DNA of 9,716 nucleotides from a bacterium (GTDB lineage: Bacteria; Cyanobacteriota; Vampirovibrionia; Gastranaerophilales; Gastranaerophilaceae), in the NCBI GenBank assembly GCA_004558955.1, contig SFZC01000071.1, forward strand, positions 1 to 9,716, read 5' to 3'. The stretch's first letter is position 1. Each line of letters opens with the position of its first letter. This document shows, piece after piece, positions 1-5,285 of the stretch. Made by a program: the position numbers and the translations under genes. The notes beneath the pieces were generated by a model. It worked only from the letters and a program-made list of their open reading frames with translations. It made no database searches and had not been told where the DNA came from.

Positions 1-1622
1 CCGACAACGGGTGCGGGATTTACCCCGATGATATTTTGTTGGCATTTTCAAAGCATGCCACAAGTAAAATTACGGAAGATGAAGACCTTTTTGACATCAA
101 AACGCTTGGATTTCGTGGGGAAGCTCTTGCCAGTATAATTTCAATCTCAAAACTTACCTGCACGACAAGAACAAAAGATTTTGACACGGGAACTAAGGTA
201 AAATGCGAAAATTCTGAGGTTACACAGGTGGAAACAGGCTGTGCAGTCGGAACAATTATGGACGTAAAGGATTTGTTTTACAACGTTCCTGTCAGATTGA
301 AATTCTTGAAAAATCAAAATACCGAATTTTCTTATATTCAAGAAATCGTCCAATCTATTGCCTTGTCACACCCTGAGGTTTCCATTGAACTCAAAAAATA
401 TGGCAAAACCGTTCTTAAAACAACTGGTCAAAACAACCTTACCCAAACGATTAAAGAGGTTTTCTCGTCAGACGTTACAAACAATTTAAAAGAAGTTTGC
501 AAAACCGATATCCTTTCGGGCTTGAAGATTTACGGCTTTGTCAGCACACCGAATTTCACACGCTCAAGCAAGAAAAATTACCACATTTATATAAATTCAA
601 GAACCGTGAAATGTCCAATTTTCCAAAAATCAATAGATATGGTATATAAACACTTAACGGCAAGCAACAAATACCCATTTGTCGTCCTTAATTTAGAAAT
701 TCCGCCACACGATGTCGATGTGAATGTTCACCCGACCAAAAAAGAAGTTCGCTACAAAAATCCGAACCAAATCTTTAATTTTATTTATAGTGCAGTGGAA
801 GCAGGACTTGCAAATCACGTTGAAAAACAACAACCGCAACAAAGTTTTTATTCTACCCTAGCGGAAGAAGATGAACAGCAAAGTGTTGTAAAACCGCTAT
901 ACTCTTCTCCTGCAAGCAGGTTTGAAGATAATAACGAGTTTTATGTGGATAAAAACACCGATACAATGTATGTTTCCGTGGATAAATTTCAAACCTTTGA
1001 AACTCCGCAACAACCGCAAGTAACGCAAAATACGATATTTACACAGGTTCAACAAACAACGCCAGAACCAACAGACAATATTATCGGGCAATATCACGAC
1101 ACTTACATTTTGATTGACACGGAAGAGGGATTGGAAATCGTTGACCAACATATTGCAGAGGAACGCTATATTTATGAAAAACTCAAATCCGAGAAAAATA
1201 TAATTTCGCAAATGCTTTTTGTATCCGATGTTATTACACTTTCGGCAGAAGATGCGGCAATTATTAAAGAAAACTTGGGAAAATTTGAAAAATTCGGCTA
1301 CGGCTTGGACTTTTTAGATGAAACTAACGTAATTTTCCGAAAAGTTCCGCAATTACTTGCAAAAGTCAATCCAAAAGACATTATTGCAGACATTTTGCAA
1401 AATATTGAAGGCGATATCGACAATTTGGAAGAGAAAATTCTGATAACAACCTCTTGCAAAGCCGCTGTCAAAGCCAATACAAAACTTTCAATTTGGCAAA
1501 TGCAAGATATTATTAAGAAATGGCGAACCACAAAAATGCCATACACTTGCCCACATGGCAGACCAATTTCTAAAATAATTCCACACAAAGAACTTGCAGG
1601 ATTTTTCCAAAGAAGCAAATAA
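1..1622 (+). CDS. mutL: DNA mismatch repair protein MutL (5' partial)
   Basis: MutL is the ATPase that links MutS mismatch recognition to strand incision in the cytoplasm. The reading frame is open from base 3 (539 residues visible) and begins inside the ATPase domain with DNGCGI. HATSKI (18-23), GFRGEAL (36-42), DLFYNVPVRLKFLK and VNVHPTKKEVRY follow, so the GHKL ATPase and transducer domains are clear. About 55-60 N-terminal residues, including the catalytic Glu motif, lie off the left edge. The TTG at base 36 is an internal Leu codon, not the start. A Gln/Pro-rich linker spans about 273-359. The C-terminal domain carries the endonuclease metal-site motifs: DQHIAEERYIYE (381-392, family form DQHA-x2-E-x4-E), SCKAAVKA (484-491), CPHGRP (516-521) and a final FQR. 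It should therefore be an incising MutL of the MutH-independent type. Two deviations are the Ile for Ala in DQHA, and QMLFVS (403-408) where QxLLxP is usual. Confidence 0.97.
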   Translation, partial: DNGCGIYPDDILLAFSKHATSKITEDEDLFDIKTLGFRGEALASIISISKLTCTTRTKDFDTGTKVKCENSEVTQVETGCAVGTIMDVKDLFYNVPVRLKFLKNQNTEFSYIQEIVQSIALSHPEVSIELKKYGKTVLKTTGQNNLTQTIKEVFSSDVTNNLKEVCKTDILSGLKIYGFVSTPNFTRSSKKNYHIYINSRTVKCPIFQKSIDMVYKHLTASNKYPFVVLNLEIPPHDVDVNVHPTKKEVRYKNPNQIFNFIYSAVEAGLANHVEKQQPQQSFYSTLAEEDEQQSVVKPLYSSPASRFEDNNEFYVDKNTDTMYVSVDKFQTFETPQQPQVTQNTIFTQVQQTTPEPTDNIIGQYHDTYILIDTEEGLEIVDQHIAEERYIYEKLKSEKNIISQMLFVSDVITLSAEDAAIIKENLGKFEKFGYGLDFLDETNVIFRKVPQLLAKVNPKDIIADILQNIEGDIDNLEEKILITTSCKAAVKANTKLSIWQMQDIIKKWRTTKMPYTCPHGRPISKIIPHKELAGFFQRSK

Positions 1623-1644
1623 TAACAAATATTAAATTTGTTAT
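1622..1644. repeat. AT-rich inverted repeat just after mutL
   Basis: A 9-bp perfect inverted repeat starts on the last base of the mutL stop codon: AACAAAT (1624-1630) pairs with ATTTGTT (1636-1642), extended by AT/AT on the outside, around a 5-base loop. It could slow or end mutL transcription, but the stem has only one G-C pair per arm and no T-tract follows. It may simply reflect AT-rich composition. Confidence 0.3.
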
Positions 1645-1664
1645 ATAAGTTTGATATAAGATTA

Positions 1665-1693
1665 TTGACAAAATTCAAAACAATTACTACAAT
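1665..1693 (+). promoter_or_regulatory. Sigma-70-type promoter for the SprA-like gene
   Basis: A perfect -35 box TTGACA (1665-1670) is followed by exactly 17 bp and a -10 box TACAAT (1688-1693, one mismatch to consensus). Transcription should start near base 1700, directly before or within the GGAG ribosome binding site at 1701-1704. The predicted leader is therefore only about 13 nt. The ATG at 1692 lies across the -10 box and would not be in this transcript, which supports translation from 1713. Confidence 0.7.
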
Positions 1694-1712
1694 GATAACA
1701 GGAGTGTGTAGT

Positions 1713-2063
1713 ATGGATATTAAAGCGAAACAGGACTTAATCACAAGAAATTACAACCACATTTATGCTCACGAAATGGCTCACAAGAATGCGGGCGGAA
1801 GCTTTGCCGGCGGAATCACGATTGAGCGAAATTCTGACGGAATACCTGTTTCGGGTCATGTTCCGATAAAAATGCCTGTGCTAGACAGAAGAAATCCGCA
1901 AGCAACAATAGACCACGCAGACACGGTAATCAGAGCCGCACTTGCTCCGTTTGACCCGTCAGGTCAGGATTTTAGAGTCGCAAACCAAGCTTCTCAAATA
2001 AAAATGCAGGCTCTTGCGTTCAAATCAAAACATCAAGGCAACAAATTAGACGTTAATGCGTAA
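1713..2063 (+). CDS. SprA-related putative metalloprotease (minimal form)
   Basis: A 116-residue protein. The start at 1713 is chosen because GGAG (1701-1704) lies 8 bases upstream and the promoter -10 box covers the earlier in-frame ATG at 1692. Residues 20-29 read HEMAHKNAGG, an HExxH zinc-metalloprotease signature followed by a conserved-looking AGG. Further on are SDGIPVSGHV (about 40-50), ATIDHADTVIRAALAP and DPSGQDFRVANQAS. This order (HE.AH..AGG, a G-V core, then RAALAP..PS.QD..VA) matches my memory of the SprA-related putative metalloprotease family. No proteolysis is established for that family as far as I know, and the third metal ligand is not identifiable here. There is no signal peptide or membrane segment, so it is predicted to be cytoplasmic. 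It is short for the family, with neither the long N-terminal extension nor the C-terminal tail I would expect. It is transcribed from its own promoter between mutL and ftsZ; a link to either is unknown. Confidence 0.72.
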   Translation: MDIKAKQDLITRNYNHIYAHEMAHKNAGGSFAGGITIERNSDGIPVSGHVPIKMPVLDRRNPQATIDHADTVIRAALAPFDPSGQDFRVANQASQIKMQALAFKSKHQGNKLDVNA

Positions 2064-2079
2064 ATTTCATTATTCACTC

Positions 2080-2132
2080 CATTAGTTACATATATTACGA
2101 AATATTCAAATATGTGTAATGTTTGATTTTTT
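2080..2132 (+). terminator. Possible weak terminator after the SprA-like gene
   Basis: ACATAT (2088-2093) can pair with ATATGT (2110-2115), and CATTA (2080-2084) with TAATG (2117-2121), across a small internal loop. Six T residues follow at 2127-2132. The layout resembles an intrinsic terminator for the upstream gene, but the stem is AT-rich and the loop is 16 bases long. Confidence 0.3.
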
Positions 2133-2135
2133 GTA

Positions 2136-2166
2136 TATAATGTAATTATAGAAATAAAATAGGAGG
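2136..2166 (+). promoter_or_regulatory. ftsZ -10 box and ribosome binding site
   Basis: A perfect -10 hexamer TATAAT lies at 2136-2141. No recognisable -35 box is found at 16-18 bp spacing, so this promoter may be weak or activator-dependent, or may use another start. The full-consensus Shine-Dalgarno AGGAGG (2161-2166) sits 4 bases before the ATG at 2171 and fixes the ftsZ start. The predicted leader is about 20-25 nt. Confidence 0.5.
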
Positions 2167-2170
2167 TATA

Positions 2171-3334
2171 ATGGAAAATATCATATCAGGCAGTATGCCA
2201 AATAACGGGCCGCATGTAAACCCTACCTGCATTAAAGTTGTAGGTGTAGGCGGCGGTGGCGGAAATGCCGTTAACAGAATGATGAACGCTAAACTTGCAG
2301 GCGTTGAATTTTGGCTTATGAACACTGACTTACAAGTTCTAAGCTGTAGCAGTATTCAAAATAAAATTCAGCTCGGAGCAACGACAACAAAAGGTTTAGG
2401 TGCGGGCGGCGATCCTTCAACAGGTGAAAAAGCCGCTATAGAGAACAAAGATGATATTATGAAAGCCCTTGAAGGTGCCGATATGGTATTCGTTACCGCA
2501 GGTATGGGCGGCGGTACAGGAACGGGTGCTGCTCCTGTTGTTGCTCAAATTGCTAAAGATTTAGGTATTTTGACAATCGCTTTCGTTACAAAACCTTTCA
2601 GCTGGGAAGGCAAAAAGAGAATGGCTCAAGCCGAAGCCGGTATTGAAAAACTTAAAAAATACGTTGATGCAATTCTTATTGTACCAAACGACAAATTACT
2701 TCAAGTTGTTGAACGTCAAATCGGTATTAATAAAGCCTTCTGCATTACTGATGAAGTTCTATACAGAGGTATTCAAGGTATTTCAGATACAATCACAATT
2801 CCTGGTATGATTAACATTGACTTTGCCGATGTTAGAAAGGTTATCAAAGATTCAGGTACTGCGTTGATGGGTATCGGTCGTGCTCAAGGCGAAGGTAGAG
2901 CAATCAAAGCGGCTGAAATGGCTATCAATTCTCAACTTTTGGAATCTTCAATCGATGGTGCTAAGGGTATTATCGTCAATATCACAGGTAGTTCAAATCT
3001 TACCTTGTATGAAATCAATGATGCTACAAACATTATCAATAACGTTGTAAAAGAAGATGCGGAAGTTATTATCGGTACTGCGATTAACGAAGCCTTCCAA
3101 AACGAAGTTCAAATTACCGTAATTGCAACAGGTTTTGCAGAAAAATCGCAATCAACAACCGCAACACCGCAACTTTCGGCGGCTGAGTATTTTCAAGGCA
3201 GAAACACCTCGACTAACTCAACACTCGGAACAAACTTTGGAACTTCAACAACAACTCAAAACACTCCATTGTCAGGATTTCCAAAATTCTCATCAGTGAA
3301 CTTAGACATTCCTGATTTCTTGAAAAAAGACTAA
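2171..3334 (+). CDS. ftsZ: Cell division protein FtsZ
   Basis: FtsZ is the tubulin-like GTPase that polymerises at midcell to form the division ring and recruit the septal wall machinery. The 387-residue length is normal. Visible motifs are the nucleotide-binding GVGGGGGNAVNRM (25-37), the tubulin signature GGGTGTG (113-119), and the T7 loop NIDFADVR (215-222), whose acidic residues complete GTP hydrolysis in the neighbouring subunit. A Ser/Thr/Gln-rich linker covers about 327-375, and the C-terminal tail LDIPDFLKKD is the peptide that normally binds FtsA/ZipA/SepF-type partners. GVEFW and LLESSIDGAKG resemble cyanobacterial FtsZ. One oddity is VTKPFSWEGKKR in place of the usual VT(R/K)PF.FEG.(R/K)R wording. 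It stands alone, with no ftsA, ftsQ or mur genes beside it, followed by a bidirectional terminator. The start is fixed by AGGAGG at 4 bases spacing. Confidence 0.98.
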   Translation: MENIISGSMPNNGPHVNPTCIKVVGVGGGGGNAVNRMMNAKLAGVEFWLMNTDLQVLSCSSIQNKIQLGATTTKGLGAGGDPSTGEKAAIENKDDIMKALEGADMVFVTAGMGGGTGTGAAPVVAQIAKDLGILTIAFVTKPFSWEGKKRMAQAEAGIEKLKKYVDAILIVPNDKLLQVVERQIGINKAFCITDEVLYRGIQGISDTITIPGMINIDFADVRKVIKDSGTALMGIGRAQGEGRAIKAAEMAINSQLLESSIDGAKGIIVNITGSSNLTLYEINDATNIINNVVKEDAEVIIGTAINEAFQNEVQITVIATGFAEKSQSTTATPQLSAAEYFQGRNTSTNSTLGTNFGTSTTTQNTPLSGFPKFSSVNLDIPDFLKKD

Positions 3335-3361
3335 GATTGCTGAGGAAATAAAATTACAGAC

Positions 3362-3391
3362 AAAAGAGGAAGCCTAATGACTTCCTCTTTT
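3362..3391. terminator. Bidirectional intrinsic terminator (ftsZ / lysozyme gene)
   Basis: AAAAGAGGAAG (3362-3372) and CTTCCTCTTTT (3381-3391) form a perfect 11-bp stem with an 8-base loop. The T-tract on one side and the A-tract on the other allow it to work in both directions. It lies 27 bases after the ftsZ stop and 14 bases after the stop of the convergent - strand gene, so one hairpin probably ends both transcripts. Confidence 0.9.
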
Positions 3392-3405
3392 ATTATCGAA
3401 AAATA

Positions 3406-4860
3406 TTATCTGTTTGTTTGAGCCGCCTTCATTCTATAATTAATTGTGTCACCTCGTTCAGCATCATGCCATGCCTGTTGCAAATATTTTTTATCTAAGC
3501 CTTTTTGACTTTTTACAACCTGATTGTAATACGGTTTATATGCTTTAATTGCAGCTTTTTGTTTACTTCTCGGCAAATCAGTCAACCCAGAAATAAATCG
3601 ATAAACATTACGTCTTTTTAATTCTGAAGAAGGTGTAATTCGTCTGGTATTGCAAAGAGCAGTTGCATAATGTCCGTCAGCAAGGTTCTTTTTGACATTT
3701 TTCGTATATTTATTAGCGTATGGACTCAAAAATCCGTCCCAAATACCTTTATTATAAGCATTGTCCATAATTGCAGCTTTAACTGAAGCAGGAGCATTTC
3801 TATAGTTGCTTGCTCCGACATAAGAAGCAACCATAGCTTCGTGTTTCAAAATATCCTCAGCCAAAAGTTCGCAAGCCTTTGAATATGAAATATTTATTCT
3901 ATTTTTCAAACTCAAACGTTTACCGTCAACTTTTCCCGTATGACCAAAACCGATTGTCGGCATTCCAAAACCGTCATCATAAGTCCTCAAATCAGGTTTT
4001 CCGGGGTGTTTCGGACTAACTTCGGTTACTGTCAATAAATCATTCAAATAGTTTTTAGAAATTCCCGTAATCTTTGCAACGTCATTCAGATTTTTTACAG
4101 AACCTTTTTTAACCGTATAGCGAGCAGGAATTGTGATTTTTGTACCCGCCTTCAATTTTGAATCAATAATAGCCAAGTTATTTTTTCTGAATTTTACGGT
4201 ATAATCACGTCCGTTCTTTAATTGCGGATTGGCTGCAACTATTTGATAAGTGTCTAATTCATATTTTCTAGCCAAATCCACAAGACTATCGCCCTTTTTA
4301 ACGGTGTAAGAAAAAGCCTTGTGAGTAACAATATTTTTATTATTAAACAAAGTGTTTGACGAATGTGAAACAGATGAAGACGGGTTTGTTTCTTGTGTTT
4401 TAGAGGTTGATGAAACCTTGTCCGCAGCTTGGAAACTCATCACTCCGCTTGTTTTTTCTTTACCACTTGAAACATAAACAGAAAGTTTATTTTCCTCAGT
4501 AAATTTTTTCGGATTTAATATTTTATAACCCTTAGCCAAAAATTCAGAAATATCTTTGACAAATCCGCCTTTGCTAAATTTGTTCATCGCAGAATCCATA
4601 TCCGCCTTGCTAAATGTCAATTTGCCCGTACCTTCGTTAGTGTTATTTGCCATTGCCTTGAAGGTTGCAAATTGGTAATTTGTCATTTTTACACTGTTTG
4701 TAATTTCTTTTTTGCCTGTTTCCTTGTTGAAAACGCTGATTTTCCCATTGTTTTCAGCAGTGTAAACCTTGTTTTTCTTTGAAAAAGAACAACCTTTTTC
4801 AATTTTTACTGATTGAGTCTTTCCCCCAACATTCATTTTCAAATCAACGTAATCTGCCAT
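3406..4860 (-). CDS. LysM domain protein with GH24-type (T4-like) lysozyme domain
   Basis: A 484-residue protein predicted to bind and hydrolyse peptidoglycan. Residues 1-145 are an unrecognised Lys-rich domain (a stretch at 73-90 only faintly resembles an EF-hand). A Ser/Thr-rich linker spans about 146-175. A LysM domain begins at YTVKKGDSLVDLARKY (185-200) and ends near ITIPARY (242-248). The catalytic domain starts around 270: Glu280, YDD (294-296) and PTIGFGHTG (301-309) align with the T4 lysozyme Glu/Asp/Thr triad (E280, D296, T302). The Asp-to-Thr spacing is conserved, but there are about 7 extra residues between Glu and YxD. DNAYNKG (366-372) fits the later conserved helix. No signal peptide or membrane helix is present at the N-terminus, so export must be by a holin, a specialised secretion route or lysis. 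The ATG at 4858-4860 is supported by AAAGGAG (complement of 4871-4877), 10 bases upstream. Alternatives are a prophage endolysin relic or a secreted toxin-like hydrolase; no phage genes are nearby. Confidence 0.85.
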   Translation of the reverse strand: MADYVDLKMNVGGKTQSVKIEKGCSFSKKNKVYTAENNGKISVFNKETGKKEITNSVKMTNYQFATFKAMANNTNEGTGKLTFSKADMDSAMNKFSKGGFVKDISEFLAKGYKILNPKKFTEENKLSVYVSSGKEKTSGVMSFQAADKVSSTSKTQETNPSSSVSHSSNTLFNNKNIVTHKAFSYTVKKGDSLVDLARKYELDTYQIVAANPQLKNGRDYTVKFRKNNLAIIDSKLKAGTKITIPARYTVKKGSVKNLNDVAKITGISKNYLNDLLTVTEVSPKHPGKPDLRTYDDGFGMPTIGFGHTGKVDGKRLSLKNRINISYSKACELLAEDILKHEAMVASYVGASNYRNAPASVKAAIMDNAYNKGIWDGFLSPYANKYTKNVKKNLADGHYATALCNTRRITPSSELKRRNVYRFISGLTDLPRSKQKAAIKAYKPYYNQVVKSQKGLDKKYLQQAWHDAERGDTINYRMKAAQTNR

Positions 4861-4940
4861 TTCTCCATATCTCCTTTAAATATTCCCCGTATATTTATAT
4901 TAAGGATTTAAAGACATAAGGATTGCCTCGCCCCGCCACA

Positions 4941-4955
4941 CCATACCATACCATA
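4941..4955. repeat. Short tandem repeat (CCATA)x3
   Basis: Three perfect CCATA units lie upstream of the lysozyme gene. They sit between CCCC (4931-4934) and GGGG (4958-4961), which could pair and place the repeats in a loop. A pentamer repeat can vary in copy number by slippage; here it would change spacing in the lysozyme gene's upstream region, not a reading frame. Confidence 0.6.
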
Positions 4956-4986
4956 CAGGGGTTATAGCAAGGATTTCAGGCTTTTG

Positions 4987-5022
4987 AAACCCAACTTAAC
5001 ATTTTGTAACATTGTTAGGTTT
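4987..5022. repeat. Imperfect dyad with internal direct repeat, possible operator
   Basis: AAACCCAAC (4987-4995) and GTTAGGTTT (5014-5022) pair at 8 of 9 positions around an 18-base centre. Inside and overlapping is a 10-bp-spaced direct repeat of TAACATT (4997-5003 and 5007-5013). Helical-turn spacing is typical of regulator sites, and the position 130-160 bp upstream of the lysozyme start would fit. No regulator can be named. Confidence 0.3.
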
Positions 5023-5084
5023 ATGAAGAGAAACTGAAACAAGTTCGACAGCTGTCCAGAATAATTTTTGCTAAAAAATTTACT

Positions 5085-5220
5085 TGTCATTCTGAAAACT
5101 TAGAAAATTTTGCGAATGCAATGAGCAAATAAATTTTCTTGTTATTCAGAATCTGTTACAATAAATATCAAGTTTGTACAAGCTTGGCAAACAGATTCCG
5201 GATCGGAGTCCGGAATGACA
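5085..5220. repeat. Composite palindromic repeat element with inverted ends
   Basis: The element begins TGTCATTCTGAA and ends with the inverse of TGTCATTCCGGA, so 10 of 12 terminal bases match and the first 8 are perfect. It consists of two units in opposite orientation. Unit A (5085-5157) has ATTCTGAA pairing with TTCAGAAT and, inside that, AGAAAATTT (5102-5110) pairing with AAATTTTCT (5131-5139). Unit B (5190-5220) has a perfect stem ATTCCGGA (5195-5202) with TCCGGAAT (5209-5216) and a 6-base loop. Both units share the layout TGTCATTCyGrA ... GAATCTGTT. A near-palindrome, AAGTTTGTACAAGCTT (5170-5185), lies between them. The style matches small dispersed intergenic palindromes (MITE or REP-like) known from many bacteria. 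Unit B may also fold in the 3' end of the AsmA-like transcript. Confidence 0.75.
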
Positions 5221-5230
5221 TCTTGGTGAG

Positions 5231-5263
5231 AAAAATAATTTGAGCATGCGAAAAGTAATTTTT
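5231..5263 (-). terminator. Possible terminator of the AsmA-like gene
   Basis: About 25 bases after the stop of the - strand AsmA-like gene, AAAAAT/ATTTTT arms can form an AT-rich imperfect hairpin around GCATGC, and on the - strand it ends in five T residues. The stem has a bulge and a mismatch, so this is weak. The strong CCGGA hairpin further downstream (5195-5216) is an alternative. Confidence 0.3.
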
Positions 5264-5285
5264 AGTCTATTCAAAATCGGAACCA

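Larger units (their letters stand above)
4861..5285. other. 425-bp intergenic region rich in repeats, no gene seen
   Basis: No credible ORF, tRNA or known RNA was found. The region separates two - strand genes, so it should contain the 3' end signals of the AsmA-like gene and the promoter of the lysozyme gene. For the promoter, only an AT-rich -10-like TATAAA on the - strand (complement of 4894-4899) can be proposed, without a good -35. Also present: TAAGGATT twice in direct orientation (4901-4908, 4917-4924), with AAGGATT again at 4969-4975; a GC-rich patch around 4926-4961 with three CCATA units; an imperfect operator-like dyad at 4987-5022; an AATTTTT/AAAAATT hairpin (5063-5080); and the composite palindromic element listed separately. 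Confidence 0.7.

Noticed and set aside
36..38. TTG as the start of mutL
   Set aside because: The frame is open upstream to base 3 and encodes DNGCGI, an invariant part of the ATPase domain, so the codon is internal.
147..353. Antisense ORF inside mutL, and similar ones at 897-1211 and 1298-1744
   Set aside because: They lie opposite a gene with clear MutL motifs and show no ribosome binding site or recognisable protein character.
1638..1712. N-terminal extension of the SprA-like protein from TTG 1638 or ATG 1692
   Set aside because: The TTG and ATG lie upstream of or across the -35/-10 boxes, neither has a ribosome binding site, and the GGAG-spaced ATG at 1713 fits better.
4591..4650. EF-hand calcium site in the lysozyme protein N-terminal domain (about residues 71-90)
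   Set aside because: The spacing of Asn/Glu/Gly residues does not fit the 12-residue loop and the key first and last acidic positions are missing.
3406..4860. Prophage endolysin as part of a phage region
   Set aside because: No holin, spanin, structural or integrase gene is nearby; the flanking genes are chromosomal housekeeping and envelope genes. A domesticated origin remains possible.
4941..4955. CRISPR-like or longer tandem array
   Set aside because: There are only three 5-bp units with no spacers.
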